Shown: positions 8,864 through 18,061, counted from the stretch's first letter. The stretch is 57,747 nt of DNA from an uncultured Pseudomonadales bacterium (GCA_943787675.1 CALSNK010000002.1:1-57747), one strand, 5' to 3'. A program made the numbers and translations. Notes: generated from the letters alone by a model not told the origin.

Positions 8864-10117
8864 TTGAAATTATCGCAGTTTGGCACTAAGTTTTGCGCCC
8901 CCACAGGCATTGTTGAGTTGATGGATGATCTCGGCACTGCGCTAAACGAAAACCCCGACATGATCTTTATGGGCGGCGGTAATCCAGGGCGTATTCCTGA
9001 GGCTGAGGCTATCTTTAAGGCCCGCCTAGAAACCGTGCTCGCTGACCCCCAGCAACTCCATAGCCTGATGGGCATCTACCAGTCTCCCCAGGGTGATAAA
9101 GTCTTTCGCGAGCAGATTGCCGGCCTATTGAAAAAAGAGTTTGGCTGGGATCTCTCTGAGCGCAATATCGCCATATCCAATGGCAGCCAATCAGCGTTTT
9201 TTATTCTCTACAACATGCTCGCTGGGGCTATGCCAGATGGCAGCAACCGTTCCATTCACCTGCCATTGGCGCCGGAATATATTGGTTACGGTGACATAGG
9301 TCTAACCCGAGATTTCTTTACGGCCACCCGTCCTGAGATCGAACTGATGGACAATAATCTATTTAAATACCATGTGGATTTTTCCAAGCTCGAGGTCACA
9401 GACAAGACGGGAGCTCTCTGTGTTTCAAGGCCTACTAATCCCACAGGTAACGTGCTCACCGACCGTGAAATTGAGCATCTCGATGAGATTGCTTTGGCCG
9501 CAGATATCCCACTCATTATTGATGGCGCCTATGGCTTGCCATTTCCAGGCATTATATTTAACGATGCTAAACCCCATTGGAATGAGAATACTGTTCTGGT
9601 ACTGAGTCTTTCCAAGCTGGGCCTGCCCGGTGTGCGTACAGGTATTATTGTGGCGCGGGAAGATATTGTTCAGGGCTATAGCAACGCCAATACGGTGGTT
9701 AATTTGGCCTGCGGTAATCTGGGCCCAACCATTGCGCGAGAATTGTTTAGCAGTGGGGAAATACTAACGCTGAGTAATAATTTGGTTAAGCCATTTTACA
9801 AGCAGCGCGCTCAGCAGGCGGTCGATTGGTTTAGAGCGGAGTTGGGGAGTTTACCCTATCGCATCCACAGCCCAGAGGGCGCGATTTTTTTATGGCTGTG
9901 GTTCGAAGGACTTCCCATCACCAGCCAAGAACTCTATCAACGGCTTAAGGAACGCGGTGTGCTAGTAGTGCCTGGGCATAACTTCTTCCCAGGAATGGAT
10001 GCTAGCTGGCAGCATCAGCAAGAATGTATTCGGGTGTCCTATGCCCAGGATGGCAATACGGTAAAGCAGGGCATTGAGATTATTGCTGAAGAAGTCGCCA
10101 AGGCTTACGCCGCTTAA
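8864..10117 (+). CDS. avtA: Valine-pyruvate aminotransferase AvtA
   Basis: 417-residue class I/II PLP aminotransferase (family length), making alanine or valine by exchange with pyruvate or 2-oxoisovalerate. AvtA-type segments are MGGGNPGRIPE near the N-terminus, SNGSQSAFFILYNMLAGA, SRPTNPTGNVLTD, and the PLP-lysine region SLSKLGLPGVRTG. The start is TTG at 8864 with an AGGAG ribosome-binding site at 8852-8857. Its 3' end overlaps the convergent pabB by 4 nt, so the two transcripts run into each other. Confidence 0.9.
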   Translation: MKLSQFGTKFCAPTGIVELMDDLGTALNENPDMIFMGGGNPGRIPEAEAIFKARLETVLADPQQLHSLMGIYQSPQGDKVFREQIAGLLKKEFGWDLSERNIAISNGSQSAFFILYNMLAGAMPDGSNRSIHLPLAPEYIGYGDIGLTRDFFTATRPEIELMDNNLFKYHVDFSKLEVTDKTGALCVSRPTNPTGNVLTDREIEHLDEIALAADIPLIIDGAYGLPFPGIIFNDAKPHWNENTVLVLSLSKLGLPGVRTGIIVAREDIVQGYSNANTVVNLACGNLGPTIARELFSSGEILTLSNNLVKPFYKQRAQQAVDWFRAELGSLPYRIHSPEGAIFLWLWFEGLPITSQELYQRLKERGVLVVPGHNFFPGMDASWQHQQECIRVSYAQDGNTVKQGIEIIAEEVAKAYAA

Positions 10118-11505
10118 GTCTGGCTTTCCAAGGTATCCATTAACAGTTGTATCTTGTTGATGGATTCCTGATATTCACTGTCGGCTTGGGAGTCCGCAAC
10201 AATTCCTCCGCCGCCCCAGCAATGCAGGGTAGTGCCATCGGCGACCACTGTGCGAATGGCTATATTGGTATCCATGCGACCTGTGGCGCTTATATAGCCA
10301 ATACTGCCGCAATACACCGAGCGCTTAACGGGCTCCAGTTCCTCGATAATTTCCATGGCTCGTTTCTTCGGTGCGCCGGTAATGGATCCCCCAGGGAAAC
10401 AACCCCGCAGCAAATCAATCGGACTACTATCCTCGGCTAATACGCCGGTCACTGTACTCACCAAATGATGCACATTGGGAAAGCTTTCGAGGGCGAAAAG
10501 CTTGGGAACACGAATACTGCCGGGTTCACAATTTTTGCCTAGGTCATTGCGCAGCAAATCGACAATCATCAGGTTTTCAGCCCGATCTTTATCGCTGTTA
10601 AGTAGCTTAACCGCATTGTCTTGATCTTCTTCCACGGTCTTGCCGCGCAGCAATGTTCCCTTAATAGGTTTGGTTTCAACATTGCCCAGAGAGCATTTTA
10701 AAAAACGCTCAGGTGAGATACTTAGTAGAGCGCTGTCCTGCCATTGCCAGAACGCGGAGTAGGGCGAGGGGGCCGCTTCACGCAGTGCGAGATAGGCCAG
10801 CCAGAGGTCGCCCCTGTAGTCCGCTGAAAAGTGCTGGGTAAAGTTAGTCTGGTAGCAGTCGCCGCTGGCAATATAGTCTTTTATGCTGGCAATCGACTGG
10901 CTGTATTGATCGGGAGAAAGCGTGGGCTTAAAGGGCCCGGTCAGACAAAATTTTGATTCTGAGGTCTTGCGGTCCAAATTGCTCAGCCGCTGAATAACGT
11001 CCTGCATAAGTGCCGAGGGACACAGCTCATGAAAAAGCAGCTGGCTCTGCTGAGTCGAATGATTAATAACCAGGCTCCACAGGTAGCGGCCAACACGCAT
11101 GTCGGGCAAATCGGCAACGGTCTTAGTGCGATCGGGAATATCCACTAGGCGCCGACCAAGATCATAACCAAAATAACCCATAACGCCGCCAACAAATGGA
11201 TGAACCGACAGGCCGGGATCTATATCGATCATTGGCGCCAGTAACTGCTGTACCAGCGTAAATGGATCCTCAGTGCTGGTATGAGAGCCCTCGCTGTCGG
11301 TGAGGGTGGATAGCTCGCCGCGGGTTTCAATCAGTGCGTCTGGGCTCGCTGAAATAATATCAAATCGACCCTGCAAACTGCGAGGTTTCCCGCTGTCTAA
11401 CCAGATTGCATCGGGCAGGTCACGAAGGACTGCAAACAGGGTTTCACTGTCAGGCCGATAAGGAATATCTTGAAGGGTAATACTGTGCATAGATGGCGTA
11501 ACCAT
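10114..11505 (-). CDS. pabB: Aminodeoxychorismate synthase component I (PabB)
   Basis: Chorismate-utilising enzyme that forms 4-amino-4-deoxychorismate with glutamine amidotransferase PabA on the way to p-aminobenzoate and folate. The C-terminal chorismate-binding domain contains GDCYQTNFTQHF, the PIKGT motif that distinguishes PabB from TrpE, and GGSITGAPKKRAMEIIEELEP. Starts are uncertain: ATG at 11505 (chosen), ATG at 11490, or TTG at 11529; none has a good ribosome-binding site. The next step, PabC, is encoded separately at 28.0 kb. The gene is convergent with avtA and overlaps it by 4 nt. Confidence 0.9.
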   Translation of the reverse strand: MVTPSMHSITLQDIPYRPDSETLFAVLRDLPDAIWLDSGKPRSLQGRFDIISASPDALIETRGELSTLTDSEGSHTSTEDPFTLVQQLLAPMIDIDPGLSVHPFVGGVMGYFGYDLGRRLVDIPDRTKTVADLPDMRVGRYLWSLVINHSTQQSQLLFHELCPSALMQDVIQRLSNLDRKTSESKFCLTGPFKPTLSPDQYSQSIASIKDYIASGDCYQTNFTQHFSADYRGDLWLAYLALREAAPSPYSAFWQWQDSALLSISPERFLKCSLGNVETKPIKGTLLRGKTVEEDQDNAVKLLNSDKDRAENLMIVDLLRNDLGKNCEPGSIRVPKLFALESFPNVHHLVSTVTGVLAEDSSPIDLLRGCFPGGSITGAPKKRAMEIIEELEPVKRSVYCGSIGYISATGRMDTNIAIRTVVADGTTLHCWGGGGIVADSQADSEYQESINKIQLLMDTLESQT

Positions 11506-11595
11506 AGGCGCTAAAGCGCTATTTCGCAATGGTCTAATGCGGCGATCAATGTTTTAATTACGTCTTCTAAAAGACCCCAGCAGGAACAGCCCAGA

Positions 11596-12051
11596 ATGCT
11601 AAAAATACGTATTGCAGAAAAGTCAGATGCACCTCTACTCAGTGGCCATAACTGTGCCATGGCACTGGAAACCGAAAATAAGATATTGGATCCCCAGGCG
11701 GCAATACTGGGCGTAGAAGGGCTGTTTGAGCGACCACAATTTGGTTTCTATCTGGTGGCTGAGGTTGATGGATTGCCTGCTGCAACATTGATGGTGACCT
11801 ATGAATGGTCCGACTGGCGCAATGGGTTATTTTGGTGGATCCAGTCCGTGTATGTAAAAGCAGAGTTTCGCCGTCAGGGACTTTACAGTGCTATGTATGA
11901 AGAGTTAAAACGCATGGCCGCGGCTCAGGAAATACCGGTCTGTGGTTTTAGACTGTATGCTGAAACAGAAAACCACAGTGCTCAGGCGACCTATAACAAC
12001 AGCGGTATGCATGCCTGTGACTATATTATGTTTGAAGAGGCTACAGCGTAA
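11596..12051 (+). CDS. GNAT-family N-acetyltransferase
   Basis: 151 residues with the GNAT fold signature: an N-terminal IRIAEKSDAPLL strand-helix, the central SVYVKAEFRRQGLYSAMYEELK acetyl-CoA-binding motif (RRQG-like), and a C-terminal GFRLYAETENHSAQATYNNSGM segment. A CAGGAA-like ribosome-binding site precedes the ATG. It stands alone between the divergent pabB and the convergent feoB. The substrate cannot be predicted from the sequence. Confidence 0.85.
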   Translation: MLKIRIAEKSDAPLLSGHNCAMALETENKILDPQAAILGVEGLFERPQFGFYLVAEVDGLPAATLMVTYEWSDWRNGLFWWIQSVYVKAEFRRQGLYSAMYEELKRMAAAQEIPVCGFRLYAETENHSAQATYNNSGMHACDYIMFEEATA

Positions 12052-12096
12052 TACTGCTTAAAGTAGCCACGGCGTAATTAATGCCCGAAGATCGGT

Positions 12097-13980
12097 TTAC
12101 ACCAAAAATTCAACTAGATGAAAGGTTAAAAACGCCGCCACATAGGCAAAGATACTGTAACTAATAAATAGCTGAGTGGGTAGTCGCCAGGAACCAGTCT
12201 CTTTCGCCAGAACAGCCAGGGTCGACACACATTGCAGCGCAATCGCGAAAAAGACCAGCAGAGCCACACCAGAGCCAATAGGCAGACCACTGTCTTGAAT
12301 CTGCTGGCTGAGGGACACAAAGTTTTCTTCAGCGCCCTCGATACCAAACAGGGTTCCCAATGTGCCCACAAACACTTCGCGAGCTAGAAACGAGGTGAGA
12401 ATAGCGACACCATATTTCCAGTCCAAACCAAAGGGCGCAAAGACAGGTTCAATCCACTGCCCCATAGTACCCAGCCAAGAATCCCCCAATGAGGCACCCT
12501 GATTGGGGAAGTATCCCAGGAACCAAATCACCACCGTGACGATAAAAATAATCTTACCGGCCTTGGTCACAAAGTGCTTGCTGCGATTCCAAGCATTGCG
12601 CAGTAGGGGCCGCCATGAGGGCAATCTGTAGGGCGGCATTTCAAGTACGAAGGGTAGGTCCGAGCGCAGCTCAGCATTACTTCGAGACACCACGGCAGTA
12701 ACCAGCAGTGCGCAGACAATGCCAAACACATAGATGCCAAACATCGCCAAACCCTGCCAACCAATCAGTCCGCCCAACGCTTTCTGTGCGGGAATAAATG
12801 CGGCAATCAGCAAGGTATACACTGGCAGTCGCGCAGAGCAGGGCATGAGTGGAATAGCCAGATAGGTCAGCCAGCGTTTGCGCGGAGAGTCTACTGTGCG
12901 GGCGGCATAGATACCGGGAATGGCACAGGCAACACTAGAGAGCATAGGAATAAAACTTTTGCCCGTAAGGCCAAATACACGCAATGGTTTATGGCAGATT
13001 ACCGCAGCGCGGGCTAAATACCCGCTGTCTTCTAACATACCCACAACCAGTGTGAGCACAAATATCTGGGGTACAAAAACAAGAAAGGCGCCAATACCAC
13101 CAAACAGCGCATCGGCGATAAAGTCGCTGGCCATGCCCTCGGGAACTCTGGCTAAAACAAAATCAGCGGTGACTTGAATAATGGTTTCAACGCCATCCAT
13201 AACTGGGGCCGCCCAGGTAAAGATTGATTGAAACAGCAGGTACATAATGACAAAGAAACTTAGGCCACCAAACCAAGAGTGCAGGAAAAAACTATCCAGT
13301 TTGGTTTGGGCGTTAATTAACAGATCGCCCTTAGGGCCATATTTATTGGCTAACTGCTGTGCCTGCCGATGGATCAATGAATCATCGCTGGCAATAATAT
13401 CACCGGCAATCCCATAGGCTTCTGTTGGCGCTTTGGCCGAGGCGATAGCGCTGGGAATATTCTCCAAACCGAAGCCTGTTTTGCCGGAGATGGGTAACAC
13501 CGGCACCTTGAGTGCATCGGCAAGTCCCTGGGTATCCAGCTGCATTTTGTGCTGTTCAAGCACATCGGTCATATTGGCGGCGATTAAGAGAGGTTTGTTA
13601 TAGCGACGACAGGCTTCTACTACCTGAAGGGCAAAAATTAGGCCCTTTTCTAACCGAGTGGCATCAACGACACAGATAACGGCATCTAGATGATCGGCAT
13701 CCATTGCCTTATAAAATGCTTCCACAGCCAGCTTTTCTTCGCCGGAAATAGTGTGCAATGAATAAACACCAGGAAAATCCAGATATTCGGTACTGTTATC
13801 GATAAGGCTTTTGCCGGCGCTTATATCGACAGTAATGCCGGGGAAATTGGCGACCTTTTGATTTAACCCTGTCAGGCGATTGAACAGCAGGCTCTTGCCT
13901 GAGTTAGGGCTGCCAATCAATGCGACATTAGAGCGGGGTAACGAGGCTGGCTGAGAAGGGGGAGTACTTGGGGTAGACAT
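12097..13980 (-). CDS. feoB: Ferrous iron transporter FeoB
   Basis: 627-residue inner-membrane Fe(II) transporter. The N-terminal G domain has G1 GSPNSGKS (about residues 23-30), the G2 threonine in FPGIT, G3 DFPG (68-71) and G4 NMTD (136-139). Two gate-like membrane domains follow, including the FIPMLSSVACAIPGI and MPCSARLPVY segments. It is shorter than the 773-residue E. coli FeoB, mainly because of a shorter G-domain/linker region and C-terminus, but it looks complete. It lies 16 nt downstream of feoA; no feoC is present. Iron regulation is suggested by the Fur-like box upstream of feoA. Confidence 0.95.
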   Translation of the reverse strand: MSTPSTPPSQPASLPRSNVALIGSPNSGKSLLFNRLTGLNQKVANFPGITVDISAGKSLIDNSTEYLDFPGVYSLHTISGEEKLAVEAFYKAMDADHLDAVICVVDATRLEKGLIFALQVVEACRRYNKPLLIAANMTDVLEQHKMQLDTQGLADALKVPVLPISGKTGFGLENIPSAIASAKAPTEAYGIAGDIIASDDSLIHRQAQQLANKYGPKGDLLINAQTKLDSFFLHSWFGGLSFFVIMYLLFQSIFTWAAPVMDGVETIIQVTADFVLARVPEGMASDFIADALFGGIGAFLVFVPQIFVLTLVVGMLEDSGYLARAAVICHKPLRVFGLTGKSFIPMLSSVACAIPGIYAARTVDSPRKRWLTYLAIPLMPCSARLPVYTLLIAAFIPAQKALGGLIGWQGLAMFGIYVFGIVCALLVTAVVSRSNAELRSDLPFVLEMPPYRLPSWRPLLRNAWNRSKHFVTKAGKIIFIVTVVIWFLGYFPNQGASLGDSWLGTMGQWIEPVFAPFGLDWKYGVAILTSFLAREVFVGTLGTLFGIEGAEENFVSLSQQIQDSGLPIGSGVALLVFFAIALQCVSTLAVLAKETGSWRLPTQLFISYSIFAYVAAFLTFHLVEFLV

Positions 13981-13996
13981 AGGTTGGGCCAGGGGG

Positions 13997-14221
13997 CTAA
14001 GCGACTTCGATCATCGAGGCTATGCTATCGTCCAGAGAATAGACGGTATTGTTCACGCGGTAGAGCTTAGGGGCACCAAGACTCGGGGCCATAACACAGG
14101 AAATTGACTCACCGGGGTGAAAACCAAGCTCACTGAGTCGCGTGCGGTAACCCGCTTCAATGCTAGCTGCAAACGCGCTAACGGTTGCGGATGTGCCCTG
14201 TGTGAGATCCCAAAGTGTCAT
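13997..14221 (-). CDS. feoA: Ferrous iron transport accessory protein FeoA
   Basis: 74-residue SH3-like protein that works with FeoB. Typical FeoA features are LSELGFHPGESISCVMAPSLGAP in the middle and the C-terminal YSLDDSIASMIEV. It is the first gene of a two-gene feoAB operon on the minus strand, with feoB 16 nt downstream. A Fur-like site lies 58-77 nt upstream of the start, consistent with induction under iron limitation. Confidence 0.92.
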   Translation of the reverse strand: MTLWDLTQGTSATVSAFAASIEAGYRTRLSELGFHPGESISCVMAPSLGAPKLYRVNNTVYSLDDSIASMIEVA

Positions 14222-14278
14222 CTGATGTCCTTGCGGTTATCTAATGGGCGCATTGTACGCCTTTATACTCTAAATGTT

Positions 14279-14298
14279 AATAATATTGATTCTCATTT
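14279..14298 (-). promoter_or_regulatory. Fur-box-like operator upstream of feoAB
   Basis: On the minus strand the site reads AAATGAGAATCAATATTATT, which resembles the Fur consensus core TGAGAATCATT. It is placed where a repressor would block the feoA promoter. The match is partial on the feoA-proximal arm. The call rests on resemblance and position only. Confidence 0.6.
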
Positions 14299-14484
14299 GC
14301 ACTATTGTATTTATGCCATTATTTGTATGCTTGAAACCTGGGCTAGATCGAGATAGAGCCTGAGGGTTGTGGGCTAGCCATTGCTGGGCTAAGCCGCTGA
14401 AAACAGTGGCTCATAATGCCGACAAATCAGCTACAATGGCCACCTTAAAATCCACTCCAGCTTATTAAGCAAGCGTATTTGACT

Positions 14485-16677
14485 ATGCCCGTATTTTCAG
14501 CAACCCCAAGAGCACTCTTCGACTACCCAAAATACTGGGCGGAATGCTTGCTGCCAGCACCTTTTCTGCCAATGACCAGAGCAGAAATGGATCAACTTGG
14601 CTGGGATAGCTGTGATGTCATCTTGGTGACCGGTGATGCCTATGTGGACCATCCTAGTTTTGGAATGGCCGTTATTGGTCGAGTGCTTGAGTCTCAGGGC
14701 TTTCGGGTAGGCATTCTTTCTCAGCCCGATTGGCGCAACACCGATAGCTTTCGGGAGCTGGGCAAGCCCAACCTGTACTTTGGTGTGACCGCCGGCAATA
14801 TGGATTCAATGATCAATCGCTACACGGCTGATCGTCGACTGCGCCATGACGATGCCTATACCGCCGGAGACGAAGGCGGCAAACGTCCAGATCGCGCGGT
14901 AACTGTTTACACGCAAAAATGCCGTGAAGTGTATTCCGATGTGCCTGTTGTCGTGGGTGGTATCGAAGCCAGTCTGCGCCGCTTGGCCCACTATGATTAT
15001 TGGTCTGAGTCGGTTAAACGTTCAGTACTGATGGATTCCACCGCCGATATACTGCTCTATGGCAATGCCGAGCGCGCCATGGTTGAGCTAACTCACCGCA
15101 TGGCCAATGGCGAAAATATTCGAGATATTACCGACCTCCGGGGCAGTGCCTATTTATGCCGACAGATGCCCGATGGCTGGCGTGAAATTGACTCCACACA
15201 GGTTGATCAGCCAGGCCGAGTCGAGAAACACAAGAACCCCTACATCACAAAATCTCAGGCCAAGGATTCTGATGACGCCAAAGATGTGCGTATTAGAACG
15301 GATAAGGCCTTACTCGAAGGAGAGGAGAGCGACCTGTCTTCTCAAGAGCCAAAGCCCCTGTCGATAATTCCAGATACCCAGGCGATCAAAACCGACCCTA
15401 GCACCACCTATATTCGTATTCCATCGTTTGACCAGGTCACCACAGATCCTGTGCTCTATGCCCATGCCGATCGGATTTTCCATCGTGAGACTAACCCCGG
15501 CAATGCGCGCCCTCTAGTGCAAAATCAGGGACGCAACGACATCTGGGTAAACCCACCGCCGATACCTCTGGAGACTGAAGAGCTGGATTGGGTATTTGAG
15601 CAGCCATACAAACGTGTGCCTCATCCGTCCTATGGCGATGCCAAAATACCGGCCTACGATATGATCCGTTTCTCGGTGAATATTATGCGCGGCTGTTTTG
15701 GTGGCTGTACCTTCTGCTCGATTACAGAGCACGAGGGGCGCATTATTCAGAGTCGTTCCGAGAAATCTATTCTCGATGAAGTTGAAAAAATCCGTGATCT
15801 TACCCCCGGCTTTACCGGCGTAATTTCAGATCTTGGCGGGCCAACGGCGAATATGTATCGCCTTAACTGCAAAGACAAAAAGATTGAAGAAACCTGCAGA
15901 CGGCCATCCTGCGTGTACCCAACTATCTGTAGTAATCTCGAAACTGACCACAAGCACACCACCCAGCTGTACCGTAAAACCCGCGCGTTGGAAGGGGTAA
16001 AGAAAGTGGTGGTAGCCTCAGGCCTGCGTTATGACCTGGCCGTTAAAGACCCTGAGTACGTTAAAGAGCTGGTGACCCATCATGTTGGCGGTTATTTGAA
16101 GATTGCCCCAGAGCATTCCGAAGATGGCCCTCTGACCAAGATGATGAAGCCGGGCATGGGCAGCTATTATGAGTTTAAAGAGATGTTTGAGCGCTTCTCT
16201 AAAGAAGCGGATAAAAAGCAGTATCTAATACCGTACTTTATCTCAGCGCATCCGGGTTCGACCAACGAAGATATGATGAGTTTGGGCCTGTGGCTTAAGA
16301 ACAATGACTTCCGTGTTGATCAGGTGCAGAGCTTCTATCCGTCGCCCATGGCATCGGCTACCACCATGTATTACACCGAGAAGAATCCCCTTAAGCCCTT
16401 GGGCCGCAATAATAGCGAACAGGTCTTCAGCGCGAAAAGTCAGGAACAGCGGACCTTGCATAAGGCCTTCCTGCGCTACCATGACCCCGACAATTGGCCG
16501 ATGCTGCGCAAAGCATTGCGCCGTATGAATAGGGCAGATTTGATTGGTAATGGCGATTCGTTTTTAGTGCCGGGAGAGTCCCGTCGCGAGAAAGAAATTA
16601 AAAAGCGTGAAAGCAAAAAAGTGAAACCCCTAGCCAGATCCGCTCGTTCGGCGCGCTCTGCACCTCGTCGACGCTAG
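14485..16677 (+). CDS. ygiQ: YgiQ-family radical SAM protein
   Basis: About 730 residues, matching the YgiQ family. The N-terminus contains [20 protein letters not shown] and [19 protein letters not shown]. The radical SAM cysteines are C-X3-C-X2-C in [10 protein letters not shown] (C406, C410 and C413 if counted from TTG 14479). Further segments are [16 protein letters not shown] and [15 protein letters not shown]. The exact reaction of the family is not established. ATG at 14485 is preferred over TTG at 14479, but neither has a clear ribosome-binding site. The basic, Arg/Ser-rich tail is low complexity. The 3' end overlaps the convergent rsmE by 4 nt. Confidence 0.92.
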   Translation: MPVFSATPRALFDYPKYWAECLLPAPFLPMTRAEMDQLGWDSCDVILVTGDAYVDHPSFGMAVIGRVLESQGFRVGILSQPDWRNTDSFRELGKPNLYFGVTAGNMDSMINRYTADRRLRHDDAYTAGDEGGKRPDRAVTVYTQKCREVYSDVPVVVGGIEASLRRLAHYDYWSESVKRSVLMDSTADILLYGNAERAMVELTHRMANGENIRDITDLRGSAYLCRQMPDGWREIDSTQVDQPGRVEKHKNPYITKSQAKDSDDAKDVRIRTDKALLEGEESDLSSQEPKPLSIIPDTQAIKTDPSTTYIRIPSFDQVTTDPVLYAHADRIFHRETNPGNARPLVQNQGRNDIWVNPPPIPLETEELDWVFEQPYKRVPHPSYGDAKIPAYDMIRFSVNIMRGCFGGCTFCSITEHEGRIIQSRSEKSILDEVEKIRDLTPGFTGVISDLGGPTANMYRLNCKDKKIEETCRRPSCVYPTICSNLETDHKHTTQLYRKTRALEGVKKVVVASGLRYDLAVKDPEYVKELVTHHVGGYLKIAPEHSEDGPLTKMMKPGMGSYYEFKEMFERFSKEADKKQYLIPYFISAHPGSTNEDMMSLGLWLKNNDFRVDQVQSFYPSPMASATTMYYTEKNPLKPLGRNNSEQVFSAKSQEQRTLHKAFLRYHDPDNWPMLRKALRRMNRADLIGNGDSFLVPGESRREKEIKKRESKKVKPLARSARSARSAPRRR

Positions 16678-17384
16678 GCGGGAAAAAGCCGCGATATCAA
16701 TGCGGGTACTGCGTTTTCAACCCGCAGAATCCGCGGACCCAGATGTACCGACTCGAAACCAGCTTGATTGAGTTTCTCTATTTCATAGGGAATAAAACCG
16801 CCCTCAGGCCCAATGGCTAGTGTCACTGGTGCCGAGCAGTTAATGGGGCAGGGCAGGTTGGTAATCGGATGTGCAACCAGTGCCGTACTGCCTTTTACAA
16901 TCTCAGCAAGCTCATCCTCAACAAATGGTTTAAATAGTTTACGCAGGTGAATCTCTGGCATCAGGGTATCCTTAGCCTGTTCCAACCCCAGCAAAAGCTG
17001 CTCTTCCAGTGCCTCAGGTGCCAGCAGTGGCGTCTGCCAAAAACTCTTCTCCACACGACTCGAATTAATTAGATAGAGCGTCTTTACCCCCATCGCGGCA
17101 ATAGTTTGCAATGATCGTCGCAGCATCTTAGGTCTGGGCAGTGCCAGGATCAGCGTCAATGGAGTAATTGCCGGTGGCGGAGTATCCAGAATGATTTGAA
17201 GGGTAGCCTGCTGGGTATCAAGGGTTGTGATTATGGCTTGACCCATAAGGCCATTTACTACTCCCACACGAACAGAATCCCCAATCTCCGCACGTTGCAC
17301 CTTAAGCAGGTGCTCAAGCTGTCGGCCATTGATGGTGGCAACATTGTCAGTTATTTGTGCGGCTGTTAGCAGGAATAAATTCAT
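16674..17384 (-). CDS. rsmE: 16S rRNA (uracil-1498-N3)-methyltransferase RsmE
   Basis: 236-residue SPOUT-class methyltransferase that modifies U1498 of 16S rRNA. The N-terminal PUA-like part includes [19 protein letters not shown]. The C-terminal SAM-binding knot region contains [15 protein letters not shown] and the final [17 protein letters not shown]. The ATG lies only 14 nt after the encoded CCA end of tRNA-Arg(CCT) on the same strand with no terminator between them, so the mRNA probably begins as a joint tRNA-rsmE transcript that is cut during tRNA processing. Confidence 0.93.
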   Translation of the reverse strand: MNLFLLTAAQITDNVATINGRQLEHLLKVQRAEIGDSVRVGVVNGLMGQAIITTLDTQQATLQIILDTPPPAITPLTLILALPRPKMLRRSLQTIAAMGVKTLYLINSSRVEKSFWQTPLLAPEALEEQLLLGLEQAKDTLMPEIHLRKLFKPFVEDELAEIVKGSTALVAHPITNLPCPINCSAPVTLAIGPEGGFIPYEIEKLNQAGFESVHLGPRILRVENAVPALISRLFPA

Positions 17385-17398
17385 GGCGGGGATTGTAA

Positions 17399-17474
17399 TG
17401 GTCTCCCCTTCAGGAGTCGAACCTGAAATTCAAGCTTAGGAGGCTAGCGTGATATCCAATTTCACCAAGGGGAG
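17399..17474 (-). tRNA. tRNA-Arg (anticodon CCT)
   Basis: Minus-strand 76-nt cloverleaf with encoded CCA. The acceptor is CTCCCCT paired with AGGGGAG, discriminator A, then CCA at 17401-17399. The T arm is TCAGG-TTCGACT-CCTGA. The anticodon loop CTCCTAA gives CCT, reading AGG. The anticodon stem CTAGC/GCTTG has one T-T mismatch, and the acceptor opens with C rather than the usual G. It closely resembles E. coli argW in loop sequence. A TATAAT box lies 8 nt upstream. Confidence 0.93.
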
Positions 17475-17482
17475 GCGCATGC

Positions 17483-17488
17483 ATTATA
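17483..17488 (-). promoter_or_regulatory. -10 box of the tRNA-Arg/rsmE promoter
   Basis: A perfect TATAAT on the minus strand lies 8 nt before the mature tRNA-Arg 5' end, so transcription would start almost at the tRNA itself. No good -35 hexamer is visible at 16-18 nt. Confidence 0.6.
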
Positions 17489-17653
17489 GCTAAAAGCTTA
17501 TGGATGCAGTACTAGTTGAGCCCTCAAAGCACAGCAAAAGGGGGTAATTTTTGCTGGGTTATTTTGATCCCTCTACTTTTAACCGTTTTCATTTTAGCCA
17601 TAGCGCTATCAACGACTGCAACTCTAAAATTCCTACGCAAATTTATTAGGTTG
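17489..17653. other. Non-coding spacer between tRNA-Arg promoter and the tRNA-Ser-associated repeats
   Basis: AT-rich spacer with no plausible ORF, RNA gene or terminator that I can support. On the minus strand it lies between the end of repeat copy A and the tRNA-Arg promoter. Together with the repeats it makes a gene-free stretch from 17475 to 17965. Confidence 0.5.
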
Positions 17654-17820
17654 CGTTTACCAGACTGAAGTCTGTTAAACGGTTCTGCAAATCGCCTCTG
17701 GCGTACAAAATACTGTCACATTTAGCCGAACTCGCCAGGGTTTCTCAACCTATCTGGCCGCAACAAAAAAGGCCCCTTAAAAAGGGGCCTTTTATTGTAT
17801 GGCGGTGGGATAGGGATTGA
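17654..17820 (-). repeat. tRNA-Ser-associated repeat, copy A (distal), with 19-nt tRNA 3'-end remnant
   Basis: About 167 bp, a diverged tandem copy of 17821-17984. It includes the last 19 nt of the tRNA-Ser gene (17800-17818, identical to the intact gene) followed in minus-strand order by a terminator-like hairpin (17765-17796), then several small hairpins, the longest pairing GTTTACCAGACT with AGTCTGTTAAAC. Nothing in it looks coding. The design recalls the E. coli tyrT operon, where ~178-bp repeats each carry the terminal 19 bp of the tRNA-Tyr gene; that parallel is from memory. Confidence 0.8.
17765..17796 (-). terminator. Rho-independent terminator in repeat copy A
   Basis: GGCCCCTT/AAGGGGCC stem with a 3-nt loop, followed on the minus strand by six Ts. 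On the plus strand it is followed by TTTTATT, so it may act in both directions. It is a duplicate of the terminator that follows tRNA-Ser. Confidence 0.75.
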
Positions 17821-17984
17821 CGTTTAACCGACTGAAGTCTGTTAAACGGTTCTGCGAACCGCCTTTGGCGCTCAAAATGCTTTCGCATTTAGTCGAACCC
17901 GCTAGGGCTCTCACCCTAACCGGCCGCACACAAAAAAGACCCCTTTAAAGGGGCCTTTTATTGTATGGCGGTGGGATAGGGATT
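17821..17984 (-). repeat. tRNA-Ser-associated repeat, copy B (proximal, overlaps the tRNA-Ser 3' end)
   Basis: About 164 bp, beginning in the last 19 nt of the intact tRNA-Ser and running downstream on the minus strand. Differences from copy A are scattered substitutions and small indels, and most fall where hairpins are kept: CGGTT-CTGCG-AACCG, AAATGC-TTTC-GCATTT and the GTTTAAC...GTTAAAC stem persist. That pattern suggests, but does not prove, selection on RNA structure. Confidence 0.8.
17932..17964 (-). terminator. Rho-independent terminator downstream of tRNA-Ser
   Basis: The CCCCTTT/AAAGGGG self-complementary stem is followed on the minus strand by a run of six Ts, 2-30 nt after the tRNA-Ser CCA end. 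It is the natural end of the tRNA-Ser transcript and belongs to repeat copy B. Confidence 0.75.
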
Positions 17985-18056
17985 CGAACCCTAGTTAGGC
18001 TATTAACCTAAGCCAGTTTTCAAGACTGGTGCATTCAACCGCTCTGCCATCCCACC
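17966..18056 (-). tRNA. tRNA-Ser (anticodon TGA)
   Basis: Minus-strand 91-nt class II tRNA with a long variable arm, as expected for serine. The acceptor is GGTGGGA paired with TCCCACC, discriminator G, and encoded CCA at 17968-17966. The anticodon loop CTTGAAA gives TGA, reading UCA. The T arm includes GGTTCGAATCC. A strong promoter lies immediately upstream, and a terminator duplicated as part of the downstream repeats follows. Confidence 0.96.
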
Positions 18057-18061
18057 GTTTC

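Noticed and set aside
10147..10440. Plus-strand ORF inside pabB
   Set aside because: It lies fully antisense to the conserved chorismate-binding domain, with no ribosome-binding site or family resemblance.
17654..17984. Repeat copies with the 19-nt tRNA-Ser end as attL/attR of an integrated element
   Set aside because: The segment between the two tRNA ends is under 170 bp, has no integrase, and matches the other unit along its whole length, so it is a tandem duplication and not an integrated island.
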